NCBI GenBank assembly: GCA_900752815.1 | Contig: CAADWS010000035.1 | Coordinates: 1 to 25,986, forward strand | DNA: 25,986 bases | Source: Bacteroidaceae bacterium | GTDB lineage: Bacteria; Bacteroidota; Bacteroidia; Bacteroidales; Bacteroidaceae | Direction: 5' to 3' | Shown: one piece after another, positions 1-8,732 of the stretch | Numbering within the stretch: position 1 is the first letter of the stretch | How the letters are laid out: the number at the start of each line of letters is the position of its first letter | Made by a program: the position numbers and the translations under genes | Notes under the pieces: model-generated | Databases searched by the model: none | What the model saw: only the letters and a program-made list of their open reading frames with translations | Told to the model about the DNA's origin: nothing

Positions 1-7
1 CCCCCCG

Positions 8-41
8 GCCGGTTGCTTATCCGTCACGCCTGTCAACCGGC
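8..41 (-). terminator. Inverted repeat just downstream of the thioesterase gene
   Basis: An 8-bp perfect inverted repeat (GCCGGTTG at 8-15, CAACCGGC at 34-41) encloses an 18-base loop and starts directly after the TGA stop of the thioesterase gene on the minus strand. No T-run follows before the window ends, so this may be a terminator stem or simply a 3'-end hairpin. Confidence 0.35.
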
Positions 42-827
42 TCAACGGGTCACCAGTTCGGCCACGTCACGCAATCCTCCTGCGCCCACCGGCTCCCACC
101 GGGAACAGATGCTGCACACGGCTTTCCCCTGTGCGTTGCCGATTTCATGCCAATAAGTAAGCGGCTCTGCCGGCGAGCTGAACACACTGCAGGTCAGTTC
201 CTCGCCCATGAAAGCCTCGCGCAGAAAGCGGATTTTCAGCTGACGGGGCACGGCACTGCGCACAAAGTCGAGCGGCGCAGTGGCCATGGCGATGGACAGA
301 TAGCTCCGGTTGCACACGTGGCCGTTGAAGTCGAGGTCGGTCACGTTCACCTGATGCTTTACCTCAAAAGCGGGACTCCCGGGCCGGCCGGCGAGCCAGT
401 CCATGGCGGGTACCTCCTCTCCGTCGGCAGTAATGCCGGCTGCGGCCAGCAGCGGCTGCACGGCACAGGGGCGCTTCGTCACGCTGTTGATGAGCACCCA
501 GCAACTGTTGCCCTCGGCAAACAGCCCGTTGTGCGCATCATACAACCGGAAAGCCACATACGTGCGCACCGGCGTAATGGCAGAAAAGCGGATTTCCACC
601 CCAATCTCATCGGACCAGAGCGGCCGCTCGCCGCAATAGTCCACCTCAAACCCCGTAATGACCCAAAGCAACTGCTGCTGCACAAGGTCGAAGGCCGCCA
701 GCCGGCGTGCCGTGAGGCAACGGGCAAAGGCATCCTGAAAATAAAGCATGACGGCATTGGGAGTCATGCGATAGGTGACATCCATATCCGAAGCCACCAC
801 GGTATACTGTTTTCGATAAACGGTCAT
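42..827 (-). CDS. Acyl-ACP thioesterase (FatA/FatB-like, double hotdog)
   Basis: This 261-residue protein is predicted to hydrolyse acyl-ACP in the cytosol, releasing free fatty acid from type II fatty acid synthesis. The N-terminal hotdog begins MTVYRKQYTVVASDMDVTYR. The second hotdog carries the family signature TDLDFNGHVCNRSY at about 163-176, with D166, N168 and H170 in the D-x-N-x-H arrangement used for catalysis in this family. Its length fits bacterial members (about 250 residues). The reading frame is open to 920, but I place the start at 827. A promoter lies at 857-886, so the longer version would begin upstream of transcription initiation, and an AAGGAG lies 13-14 bases before the 827 ATG. 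It appears monocistronic and unrelated in function to the sugar genes upstream. The family assignment is strong; the preferred acyl chain cannot be read from sequence. Confidence 0.88.
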   Translation of the reverse strand: MTVYRKQYTVVASDMDVTYRMTPNAVMLYFQDAFARCLTARRLAAFDLVQQQLLWVITGFEVDYCGERPLWSDEIGVEIRFSAITPVRTYVAFRLYDAHNGLFAEGNSCWVLINSVTKRPCAVQPLLAAAGITADGEEVPAMDWLAGRPGSPAFEVKHQVNVTDLDFNGHVCNRSYLSIAMATAPLDFVRSAVPRQLKIRFLREAFMGEELTCSVFSSPAEPLTYWHEIGNAQGKAVCSICSRWEPVGAGGLRDVAELVTR

Positions 828-856
828 GATGCGGTTGTTTTCTCCTTTTATGGCTG

Positions 857-886
857 CAAATGTACATTTTTCTTCCTGTCCGCAAA
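857..886 (-). promoter_or_regulatory. Bacteroidetes-type promoter of the thioesterase gene
   Basis: On the minus strand TTTG (886-883) and TACATTTG (864-857) are separated by 18 bases, matching the Bacteroides -33/-7 consensus TTTG-N19-TAnnTTTG. The expected transcript start near 850 gives a leader of about 25 bases and fixes the ATG at 827. Confidence 0.7.
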
Positions 887-951
887 GCCCCCGCCCCTCT
901 TTTTGCATTTTCCCCGTCAACAGGACAAGGCTGTCCTGCCAGAAAGGGCAA

Positions 952-1039
952 AAAAACAGTCAGTACTTTCGGATTTTCTAAAGTACTGAGAGAATTTTCT
1001 AAAGTACTGACTGTTTTTCCGAAAGTACTGACTGTTTTT
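952..1039. repeat. 21-bp-period repeat array A
   Basis: Four copies of a 21-bp unit with the core AAAAACAGTCAGTACTTT (or its complement). Units at 977-997, 998-1018 and 1019-1039 are in tandem; on the minus strand they read AAAAACAGTCAGTACTTT followed by CGG or AGA. A 17-bp exact direct repeat sits at 973-989 and 994-1010. A fourth, inverted unit at 952-972 is a perfect 21-bp complement of the unit at 1019-1039, so the RNA from either strand could fold into a long stem ending in a T-run, like an intrinsic terminator. The array lies about 45 bases downstream of the GH95-like gene's stop. A sibling array is at 14860-14943. Confidence 0.9.
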
Positions 1040-1047
1040 GCAGTGTC

Positions 1048-1074
1048 CCCGGCCCGCCGGAAAGGCTGGCCGGG
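1048..1074 (-). terminator. GC-rich hairpin after the GH95-like gene
   Basis: CCCGGCC (1048-1054) pairs with GGCCGGG (1068-1074), with an inner GCC/GGC step. It lies 9 bases downstream of the TGA stop of the GH95-like gene and just before repeat array A. There is no U-tract directly after it, so it is more probably part of a composite 3' end with the array than a stand-alone terminator. Confidence 0.45.
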
Positions 1075-1083
1075 AGAGAAGCG

Positions 1084-3315
1084 TCAGGCCTTGAATTCAC
1101 GGGTTTCGCCGGCCTTCATCGGGCAGGTTTCCACCTTTCCGCTGAAGGGAGAGAGCCATTTGAAGTCGCCGCCCTTTTCCGATTCCACCACCACGGAGGT
1201 CACCTTGCCGCCCTCCATGCTGGCCGAAACGAGGAAGGCCCCCATGGCGCGGAGCTGGCGGAACGAAACGTCCTTCCAGTCGGCAGGAATGGCGGGGAAG
1301 ACGCGCACCACGCCGCTATGGCTCTGCAACAGCATCTCCTGGATGCCGGAAGCAAAGGCAAAGTTGCCTTCGAGCGTGAAGGGACGGTAGAGGAACAGCG
1401 ACTTGCCGCTGCGGCTCTGGTCGCCGTTGGCATGGAACGTATTCTTCAGGCAGAAGCACTGGGCAAAGGTGCGCAGCGCCTCGGCTGCCTTCGCCCCGTC
1501 GAACATGCGGGCATACATGTTGCCCAGCCAGCTGTAGCTGTAGCCCGTCCAATAGTCGGGGCCATAGTCCTCCAGTTTCTTCACCGTGGCACGGATAACC
1601 GACTGTGCCTTTTCGCCGTCGCTCCTGTCAATCAGCCCCAGCGGATGGAAAGCCATGGCATGGGAGAAATGGCGGTGGGAGCCGGCATAGGGGAATCCCT
1701 TGGCAAAGGCCAGCGCGCCGTCGGCGTCAAGTTCATAGTCGGGCAGCTGTGCGAGCACCTGGCTCCAGTGGGCAGCCTCGTCGGCCAGTTTCAGTTCCCC
1801 GGCCAGTTCGGCAGCCGCCTTGAAGGCAAAGCGCATGAGTGCCAGGTCGTAGTTGGTCATGGTCTTGAACCAGGCGTTGATGGAGTTGTCGAAAATCTCG
1901 GGGCTCGACGAGAATTCCAGCCGGCGCACTCCGGTGCTGTCGACCATGGAAATCTGCTCCAGGAACGTGGCCACCTCCTTGAGGAAAGGATAGGCGCGCT
2001 CGCTGAGGAAGGTGCGGTCGGCAGAATATTTCCAGTGCAGATAGAAATGCTGGGCCAGCCAGGCGCTCACCGTCTGCGACATGGAATACTGTATCCAGCC
2101 GCCCATGGGCTCGCCCGTCAGCGTGGCCACTCCCGGCACATTCAGTCCGTCGACGCCGAAATAGCTCTTCGTGTAACGCTTGTACACGTCGCACTGGTCC
2201 CACAGCGTGTTGAGATAGCCCAGCCCTTCGGTCAGATGATTACCCGTATAGGCCGGCCAGTAGCTCAGCTGCGTGTTGAGGTCGTGATGGTAGTCGCCTT
2301 TCCAGGGCGGCAGGCTGCCGTTGTCGGCCGTCCACACAGCCTGCAGCGAAATGGGCGAAGAATGCTCCCGCGAAGCAGAGCCAAACTTGTACATCTCGTT
2401 GTCATACTGCTTCTGCAGGACGCTGTCGGGCAGGCTGACGGAGGATGCCTCCCAATAAGGGGTCCAGTAGTCCATATGCGCGGCATAATCCTTCTTCCAG
2501 CCGCGGCCGATGGCGTCGGTCACTTCGTCGGCCGCCTTGTCCCCGTTGAGCGCCGTGGATATGCTCCACACGCCATACACGTCCTTGCCCTTGCGCTCCC
2601 AGCGCACCACGACGTCATAATAATAGTCATCATATCCTTTCTGATGATAGGACAAGGTGTTGCCGTCACGCACCACTTTCCCCTGTTCGTAGCCCAGCCT
2701 CTGCAGGGCCGGTCCGGAATGCGACGCGGAGTTGTCCTTTTCATCGCCTGTGGCATAGGTAGGCGTAATGAGCCGGGGCTCGATGTCGGCATCCAGATTC
2801 CGGAACACGAACCAGCCCACGGGCTCGGTGGCATGCACAAAGGTCTGCAGCGTCACGCCGTTGCCCCAGTCCACCTCACAAAGCGCATTGTTCAGGAAAA
2901 GGCGCACGGACGCGGGCTGTCCCAGCGAATCGATGGGAAACTCCAGGGCGGCGCCGGGGATTTTTGACGGAGCCGGCAATGCGTCGTATGGAGCGTCGAA
3001 GGCCGCCTGCACCTTGCCGTAGTCGTTGTTGCGGATATGTTCCTTCACCCATTCGAAACTGAACGTATCGCCCTTGAATCCGGGCGTCTCCCGCAAGTCC
3101 CACAAATCGGTATGGTCGAGCGAGAAGCGGAGCGCGTCGCCCTTCTGCCACACCAGTGTACCCACCGTGGCGTTGCCCAAAGGCACGGCTTCATCCCAGG
3201 TCTTGGCCAGTTCGGTGAAAACGAGGTCGGAAGAAGAAGGCTCCACCACCGTATCCATGCCGGAACCGCAGGACGCCAGGGCCAGACAGCCACACAAATA
3301 CCATGCTTTTTCCAT
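1084..3315 (-). CDS. GH95-like glycoside hydrolase, lipoprotein
   Basis: This 743-residue predicted lipoprotein (lipobox L13-A14-S15-C16) resembles the GH95 alpha-L-fucosidase/alpha-L-galactosidase group with its (alpha/alpha)6 barrel. The family landmarks can be lined up: HHDLNTQLSYWPAY around 343-356 for the usual N-x-N motif, SSSPEIFDN around 469-477 with E473 as the likely general acid, and RPFTLEGNF around 644-652 followed by EMLLQSHSG. Two positions differ from textbook GH95: the first Asn of N-x-N is D345 (N347 kept), and the Asp expected in the I/L-D-G-N motif is E649. Substrate specificity may therefore differ from fucosidases. It is the last gene of the sugar cluster and has an internal promoter at 3370-3399 in addition to possible read-through. 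GH95-like is well supported; activity is inferred. Confidence 0.72.
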   Translation of the reverse strand: MEKAWYLCGCLALASCGSGMDTVVEPSSSDLVFTELAKTWDEAVPLGNATVGTLVWQKGDALRFSLDHTDLWDLRETPGFKGDTFSFEWVKEHIRNNDYGKVQAAFDAPYDALPAPSKIPGAALEFPIDSLGQPASVRLFLNNALCEVDWGNGVTLQTFVHATEPVGWFVFRNLDADIEPRLITPTYATGDEKDNSASHSGPALQRLGYEQGKVVRDGNTLSYHQKGYDDYYYDVVVRWERKGKDVYGVWSISTALNGDKAADEVTDAIGRGWKKDYAAHMDYWTPYWEASSVSLPDSVLQKQYDNEMYKFGSASREHSSPISLQAVWTADNGSLPPWKGDYHHDLNTQLSYWPAYTGNHLTEGLGYLNTLWDQCDVYKRYTKSYFGVDGLNVPGVATLTGEPMGGWIQYSMSQTVSAWLAQHFYLHWKYSADRTFLSERAYPFLKEVATFLEQISMVDSTGVRRLEFSSSPEIFDNSINAWFKTMTNYDLALMRFAFKAAAELAGELKLADEAAHWSQVLAQLPDYELDADGALAFAKGFPYAGSHRHFSHAMAFHPLGLIDRSDGEKAQSVIRATVKKLEDYGPDYWTGYSYSWLGNMYARMFDGAKAAEALRTFAQCFCLKNTFHANGDQSRSGKSLFLYRPFTLEGNFAFASGIQEMLLQSHSGVVRVFPAIPADWKDVSFRQLRAMGAFLVSASMEGGKVTSVVVESEKGGDFKWLSPFSGKVETCPMKAGETREFKA

Positions 3316-3369
3316 AGTCGTAAAAATGTTTTAGTTGATAAGGTTGTTAATCTCCAAAAATCAATAATG

Positions 3370-3399
3370 CAAATATATGCTTATTTTTTCAGGACCCAA
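3370..3399 (-). promoter_or_regulatory. Promoter for the GH95-like gene, inside the end of the GH2 gene
   Basis: On the minus strand TTG (3399-3397) and TATATTTG (3377-3370) are 19 bases apart, a near-perfect Bacteroidetes promoter. The -33 part lies inside the last codons of the upstream GH2 gene. Expected transcription start is near 3363, leaving a leader of about 47 bases. Confidence 0.55.
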
Positions 3400-5852
3400 C
3401 TCCGGCCCTTCGTGAAATTGCCGCAGACGGCCTCCACTTTCAGCCGGCGCTGCTGCGCCGTGCGCACCAGGAAAGAAGCGATGCCGGCCTCGGTGGCCAC
3501 TGCGGAGGGCCCCACCACAGTGCCGCCTTTCACCTGCAGTCTGACTTCCCGCCCGTTTTCGGGAACGGTGGTTCCCCGTCCGTCCACCAGGCGCACATGA
3601 ACCAGGAGCAGGTCGTTGATTTCGGCAGGACGGCCGCTTTCAAAATAGTCTATCGCAAGCGCGGCCGGCTCTTCCGGCGTCCGCACCCTGCACCGCGCCA
3701 CTGCTTTCCCCCCGACGTAGCCCACGGCTTCGAGTTCGCCCGGCTCCCTGGGCACCTGCATGAACGTAAAGGGCGGGAAAGCCAGGTGCTCGCAGTTGCC
3801 TCCGTCGGCCGACGGCACATAATCCGTCGACGGCCCGCTGTCGGCGCGCTTCCGGCCCACCGGACGGCCGTTCAGCCGCAACTCCACCTCGTCGACATTT
3901 CCCAGCACCTGCACGGTGTCGGGCGAAGCGGCGGTCCACCACGAAGCTATAAACAACTCATAGGGCATGGCTCCTGCGGGCGTCCAGCTGCCCGCCGCCA
4001 TCTGAGTGCGGAAGAAGGGCAAACTGAATTTGGGCCGGCGGAAAAGGTCGGCCATGCCGCTTTCGCAAATATTGTCGCTGCCGCCCCGGTTGTAGTCGTA
4101 CATGCTCCACACGGCATCTCCCATGGTGTGAGGGTAGTCGGCACGATAGCGGTTGTGCGACCACTGGGCGTTCCAGAGATTCTGCCGCAACGCGCGCTCG
4201 CCCTGCCGAATGCCGATACGCGTCGTGCTGTAATGGCCTCCGAACTCATAGTCATAATATTCCCGGATAAAGCCGGGCTTCCGGGTACGGTTGGGGCGAT
4301 GGAATCCTTCCTGCCAGTCGTTATAGCAAACGTCGAAACCGTCATAGCCATAGGCGTCGCCCGAGGTGAAACACTGGTCGCCGGGATATTCTTCATGCGC
4401 CACGCTCACCGCGCCGTCCTTCCAGGCGTCGGGCGGCCACGACTCATTGAGCGTAGTTTCCCACATCAGCACGCAGGGGTGGTTGCGGTCGCGGCGGATG
4501 AGGTGCCGCACATCGCGATAGGTCAGTTCCGTGAAGAGAGGGGCACGGTTGAAGAACTGCCAGCCGGGGATGGGCTCAATCACCAGCAGCCCCAGTTCGT
4601 CGCAGGCCTCAAGCACCGACACGTCCTGCGGATAATGCCCCAGACGCACCACGTTGAACCCATTCTGGCGGATTTGCCACATGTCGCGGAACTGGGCGGC
4701 ATCGCTCAGCGCATTGCCCACATAGGGATATTCCATGTGACGGTTGCAGCCCACCAGACGCAACGGCTGCCCGTTGATGAGGCACCCCTTTTCGCGGCTC
4801 ATCTCGATGCGGCGGATGCCGATGCGCGTCTCCTCACTATCGACGGTGCGGCCGTCGGTCACTACCTCCGTCAGCAGGCTGTAGAGTTGCGGCGAATCGG
4901 GCGACCAGAGGCGCGGCCGCTCCACCAGCAGGCGCTGTTCCTGCTCCTGCTGTGCCCGGGGCAGCAGCACATAGCGCTGGAGGGCAACTGCCACTTTACG
5001 CCCGCGGCCCCCTTTCCGACTCCACTCATACAGGGTGTGGCGCACCTCCACCTGCTGCTCGGCCGCGCTGCGGTTTCCAACGCCGGTGCGCACCAGCACC
5101 TCGGCCCGCTCCCTGCTGACCTGCGGATAAGTCACGAAGATGCCGCCACCGGCCACACGGTTGGCCAGAATGGGGTGCGTGATATACAAATCCGGCTTGA
5201 CAATGAGCCGCACGTCACGATAGAGCCCGCCATAGTAACAGAAATCCAGGCGGTTGAGCGGCTTTCCCGGCGGAATGAGCGCATTGTCACGATTGTCGAG
5301 CCGCACCAGCAGCTCGTTGTCGCCGGCGCGCAACCATGGGGTGGCATCAACCACGAAAGGAGTATATCCGCCCGCGTGCTGCGCAACGTGCCGACCGTTA
5401 ATCCACAGGTCGGCCAGCTGCATGGCGCCTTCCATTTCCAGCCACCACTGCCGGCCGGCAGGCAGCGCGTCGAGATGGAGCTTGCGGCGGTAGTAGCAAA
5501 TGCCCTGCCACTGGTGCTGCACGACAAGCGGCTCCACAAAGGGCGTATGGGGCAGCCTCACCTGCTCCCAGGAGCCGGCAGCCAGCTGGCCGGACTCCTC
5601 TTCCACGACTTTGTCGGGCAACAGCCACGTAAAATTGTTCTTGGCCACATGCTCCACGTTGAACTGCGAATTCCAGTCGCTGCCCTGATTACGGACTTCG
5701 CCCACGGGCACCGACGTGCGCAGGCGCTGGAATTCCCAACTGTCATTCAGCAGCACCGACTGCGCCAGCGCTGCACAGGAACACACGAAGCCGGCCATCA
5801 GCAACAGGCTTCGACTACACAGTTCCCAAACGGTTTTCCGGTTCTTCTTCAT
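3381..5852 (-). CDS. Exported GH2 glycoside hydrolase (beta-galactosidase-like), type A
   Basis: This 823-residue exported enzyme has a signal peptide ending ALA-Q31. It has the GH2 order: sugar-binding jelly roll (about 35-215), immunoglobulin-like domain (about 225-335), TIM barrel (about 340-620), then two C-terminal beta-sandwich domains of the DUF4982 kind. The likely acid/base is E470 in TTLNESW, preceded by RNHPCVLMWE. The likely nucleophile is E531 in IREYYDYEFGG. The barrel opening NRHMEYPYVGNALSD is typical of Bacteroidetes GH2 beta-galactosidases. I use the ATG at 5852; an in-frame TTG six bases upstream is less likely. It is 90 bases downstream of the other GH2 gene, with a hairpin between, and probably in the same operon. 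Retaining exo-beta-glycosidase activity is well supported; beta-galactosidase is the best guess, and beta-glucuronidase or another GH2 activity is possible. Confidence 0.85.
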   Translation of the reverse strand: MKKNRKTVWELCSRSLLLMAGFVCSCAALAQSVLLNDSWEFQRLRTSVPVGEVRNQGSDWNSQFNVEHVAKNNFTWLLPDKVVEEESGQLAAGSWEQVRLPHTPFVEPLVVQHQWQGICYYRRKLHLDALPAGRQWWLEMEGAMQLADLWINGRHVAQHAGGYTPFVVDATPWLRAGDNELLVRLDNRDNALIPPGKPLNRLDFCYYGGLYRDVRLIVKPDLYITHPILANRVAGGGIFVTYPQVSRERAEVLVRTGVGNRSAAEQQVEVRHTLYEWSRKGGRGRKVAVALQRYVLLPRAQQEQEQRLLVERPRLWSPDSPQLYSLLTEVVTDGRTVDSEETRIGIRRIEMSREKGCLINGQPLRLVGCNRHMEYPYVGNALSDAAQFRDMWQIRQNGFNVVRLGHYPQDVSVLEACDELGLLVIEPIPGWQFFNRAPLFTELTYRDVRHLIRRDRNHPCVLMWETTLNESWPPDAWKDGAVSVAHEEYPGDQCFTSGDAYGYDGFDVCYNDWQEGFHRPNRTRKPGFIREYYDYEFGGHYSTTRIGIRQGERALRQNLWNAQWSHNRYRADYPHTMGDAVWSMYDYNRGGSDNICESGMADLFRRPKFSLPFFRTQMAAGSWTPAGAMPYELFIASWWTAASPDTVQVLGNVDEVELRLNGRPVGRKRADSGPSTDYVPSADGGNCEHLAFPPFTFMQVPREPGELEAVGYVGGKAVARCRVRTPEEPAALAIDYFESGRPAEINDLLLVHVRLVDGRGTTVPENGREVRLQVKGGTVVGPSAVATEAGIASFLVRTAQQRRLKVEAVCGNFTKGRSWVLKK

Positions 5853-5876
5853 CTGCAAAGGTTTTTATTACGGCAA

Positions 5877-5924
5877 AAGGGGCTTCCCTCCCCCAGCCTT
5901 TCACGGCTGGAGGCAGAAGCCCTT
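5877..5924 (-). terminator. Long hairpin between the two GH2 genes
   Basis: Outer arms AAGGGGCTTC (5877-5886) and GAAGCCCTT (5916-5924) and inner arms CCAGCC / GGCTGG form a nearly 20-bp imperfect stem. On the minus strand it follows the upstream GH2 stop by about 20 bases and is followed by only TTTT. It could be a partial terminator or an RNA-stability/processing hairpin that sets the ratio of the two GH2 enzymes. Confidence 0.5.
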
Positions 5925-5942
5925 CTGAAGAGAGTATAATGT

Positions 5943-8681
5943 TTATTGGTTCAGCAACTGGCGGATGGCTGCATTGTTCTGCTGAATCTGGTTGCCCGTC
6001 ACTTTGTCGGAAAACAGGCGGTCGAGTTCGAACAGCTGCAGTTCGTCGGACGGACGGAACCGCTCCGAACCCACATACTGCCGCACGGAATACAGCAGCT
6101 GGCGGGTGGCCAGGCGCTTGGCTGCATCCTTTTCGATATCCACATTCAGCACGAAGATGCGTCCTTTGCCCACACGGGCTTCAAAGGCTATGCCCAGCTT
6201 GTGGTTGGTTTCATAGGAATCAATGCTCTGGATGACCGGCGTCAGGCCAATTCCGTCAAGTTCCATGGCTGCCGCGTGATTGAGGATGTCCCACCACTGC
6301 CAGTCCGCATAGTAGCTCGTGGGGAAATCGGCGAAGGCGGGATGCTGCCGCGCGATGAGCGTACCGACAATCAGCGGATTCCATTTGAACATGATGGGAT
6401 TCCAGAAATGACTGGCAAAGCGCGTACGCCGGCCCTTCATCTGCCGGGGCACAAGAAGCACACTCTTTCCGGCTGCGAGGGCCGAACGCACCTGGTCGTC
6501 ATAGGAACGGGCAAACACATAGTTGCCGGACGCCTCGGGCAAATCGGACGGATACACCCAGATGTCCCACTCATTGTGATAATCGCCCAAGCGGGCATGC
6601 AGCGTCAGCTTTCCGGCCTTCTTCACCGCGCCGAGCGGCACACTGACTGCCCCAAGCGAATCGACGGTAGCACACGGGATGGCGGGAGTCTTCAATGTAC
6701 CCTTTCCGACGGCCTCACCCGTTTCGCTGACCAGCGTCCATTCCAGTTTTCCCTTGCGGATGGGATACTGCCCGTAGTGATACACCTCCAGACGGACCTC
6801 AAAGTTTTCACTGTTGCTATAGGCACGCTTGGGCATTCGGGCCAACAGAACGGTCGGCGCACACGATTCGCGGAATTTTTCGGGCGTCACAAGGCCCTTG
6901 CTTTCCCAAAAGGCATCGAGAATGCCCACATAAGCACTGCCCTGCCCCGGGAAATCGGAAAGTCCCAGCAACTGGAAACCACCGGACTTGCGCGTGCGGA
7001 GCAGCGACTCGTTCACTTCCTTATATTGCAGCACGGTATGTGCGCCGGTGGCCCGGAAAAAGTCTTCGGCCTGATGGAGCATGCCGTTGCGCGTCAAACG
7101 CTCCCGGAACACTTCAAAGTTGCGCGGCTGCAGCACTCCCGTATATTTCGACATCTCCTTGAAATTGGGATACATGCACCGCTGGCCGGTTTCATGGGCG
7201 ATGACCGGGCAGTCGATGTCGGACGTCGCGTCCTTATCCCAGTCGGTCGACGGAATACCTTCGTAGACGGTGATTCCGCCCTTGGGACTGACGTGCGACA
7301 CGTAGAACTCGTCGGACTTGACATGGGTTCGGGCTGTCGAAGCGGAATAAAGATGGCGGTTGTCATGGCGCTGGCCCTTCTGTATGAGGTCCTCCAGCAC
7401 AGCAAAGTCCCCTTCGTTCTCATTCCCGTTGCACATCAGGAGGAAGGAGGGATGGTTTCCATATTCTTCCAGCACGGCATAAAGTTCCTTCTCAAAGAAA
7501 TCGCGGCGCGCCGGGTATTTGCCCACATCCTTAATCCACATCGGCAGTTCGGCCTGCAGATAGATGCCCACTTCGTCGGCTGCCTCAAAAGCCGCTTCAG
7601 GCGGACACCAGGAATGGAAACGCACATGATTCATGCCGTATTCCTTTACCGTGGAGAAAATGCGGCGCCACTCATCCGGCTGCATGGCCGGATAGCCGGT
7701 ACGGGGAAAGACGCAACAGTCGAGCGCTCCGCGCAAATGGATGTCACGGCCGTTGAGCCGCACATGGTGCGCCCCGCGCTCCACCTCACGCATGCCGAAA
7801 CGCACGGTGCGCTCGTCTGCGGTGGAATCGGTGGTCAGCGTCGCCTTTACCTCATAGAGGAAGGGAGAGAATTCGTCCCACAGTTTCATTTCCTTGCCCA
7901 GGGCAAGCGTGCCACTCCAGGTCTGCCTGCCTTTGGCCAACTCCACATCGTGCACGGCCGTCGCCACAGTCTTCTGCCCTGCCTTTTCACGGAGTTCAAG
8001 TTGCAAACGGCCCTTGCGTGCCTTTCCGGTGGCATTGTCCAGATCGATTTTCAGGCGCACGGCCTGCTGCTGCAAATCGGGATATGTGCGCAACGCCGTG
8101 ATGCGTGCCGGGTCGTACACCTCCACCTTCAAATCGCCCACCATGCCGTTCCAGTTGGTCTGGGTGTACTCAGTCGTACCGTGGTTCCACTGGTCCATGG
8201 GATATTTCAGACGATTGTCCACACACACCGTAAGCGTGTGAAGCCCGGGGGTGAGTGCCGCCGTGAGGTCGAAACGGTGGGGCGTACTCAACCGCTCTTC
8301 TGTTCCGACTCGTTTACCGTCCACATAGACTGTCGTTACCCAATGGCAACGCTCAAGGTTCAACACCAATTGCTTGCCCTTCCAGGCTTCGGGCACAGTC
8401 AGTTCCCGCTGATACCAGGCAGCACCGCAATATTCGAACTTGCGGGACAGACGGTCGACATAACGGGCCGCATTCGGCAAGCCCTTTCCACCTTCATCCA
8501 TCGTGCCAGGCAGAGATATGGTTTCAGCCAGTCTGGACAAATAAAGTTCCGAGCCCGGTGTCATGCCAAACCCCATCGGGTCCGTCTGGAACCTCCAGAT
8601 GCCCGACAGGTCCAACGTTGCCATTTGTGCAGAGGTTTGCAGCGCCACACCGGCCAACAATGAAAATATCGCTCTTCTCAT
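5943..8681 (-). CDS. Exported GH2 glycoside hydrolase, type B
   Basis: This 912-residue GH2 enzyme has a signal peptide ending TSA-Q19, so it is probably periplasmic or surface-bound. An N-terminal sugar-binding domain (about 25-210) and an Ig-like domain (about 215-320) precede a TIM barrel whose acid/base is E421 in MCNGNENEGD and whose nucleophile is E497 in IAHETGQRC. The last 270 residues are not standard GH2: a beta-sandwich (about 650-730) is followed by a region with SYDDQVRSALAAGKSVLLVP and GKGRIFVLNVD that resembles a Rossmann/amidotransferase-like fold seen in accessory domains of some glycosidases. It differs from its GH2 neighbour in both catalytic motifs, so the two probably cleave different linkages. 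It is 51 bases downstream of the DUF5107 gene and separated from it by a purine-rich leader. The substrate cannot be assigned from sequence. Confidence 0.83.
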   Translation of the reverse strand: MRRAIFSLLAGVALQTSAQMATLDLSGIWRFQTDPMGFGMTPGSELYLSRLAETISLPGTMDEGGKGLPNAARYVDRLSRKFEYCGAAWYQRELTVPEAWKGKQLVLNLERCHWVTTVYVDGKRVGTEERLSTPHRFDLTAALTPGLHTLTVCVDNRLKYPMDQWNHGTTEYTQTNWNGMVGDLKVEVYDPARITALRTYPDLQQQAVRLKIDLDNATGKARKGRLQLELREKAGQKTVATAVHDVELAKGRQTWSGTLALGKEMKLWDEFSPFLYEVKATLTTDSTADERTVRFGMREVERGAHHVRLNGRDIHLRGALDCCVFPRTGYPAMQPDEWRRIFSTVKEYGMNHVRFHSWCPPEAAFEAADEVGIYLQAELPMWIKDVGKYPARRDFFEKELYAVLEEYGNHPSFLLMCNGNENEGDFAVLEDLIQKGQRHDNRHLYSASTARTHVKSDEFYVSHVSPKGGITVYEGIPSTDWDKDATSDIDCPVIAHETGQRCMYPNFKEMSKYTGVLQPRNFEVFRERLTRNGMLHQAEDFFRATGAHTVLQYKEVNESLLRTRKSGGFQLLGLSDFPGQGSAYVGILDAFWESKGLVTPEKFRESCAPTVLLARMPKRAYSNSENFEVRLEVYHYGQYPIRKGKLEWTLVSETGEAVGKGTLKTPAIPCATVDSLGAVSVPLGAVKKAGKLTLHARLGDYHNEWDIWVYPSDLPEASGNYVFARSYDDQVRSALAAGKSVLLVPRQMKGRRTRFASHFWNPIMFKWNPLIVGTLIARQHPAFADFPTSYYADWQWWDILNHAAAMELDGIGLTPVIQSIDSYETNHKLGIAFEARVGKGRIFVLNVDIEKDAAKRLATRQLLYSVRQYVGSERFRPSDELQLFELDRLFSDKVTGNQIQQNNAAIRQLLNQ

Positions 8682-8732
8682 ATTTCGTTTCAGTTATCTT
8701 TTTTTCTTTTTTTCGCTTTCGCCGGCCAACAG

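Noticed and set aside
828..920. Longer thioesterase N-terminus starting at 920
   Set aside because: The extension crosses the promoter at 857-886 and does not resemble the family; the 827 start fits.
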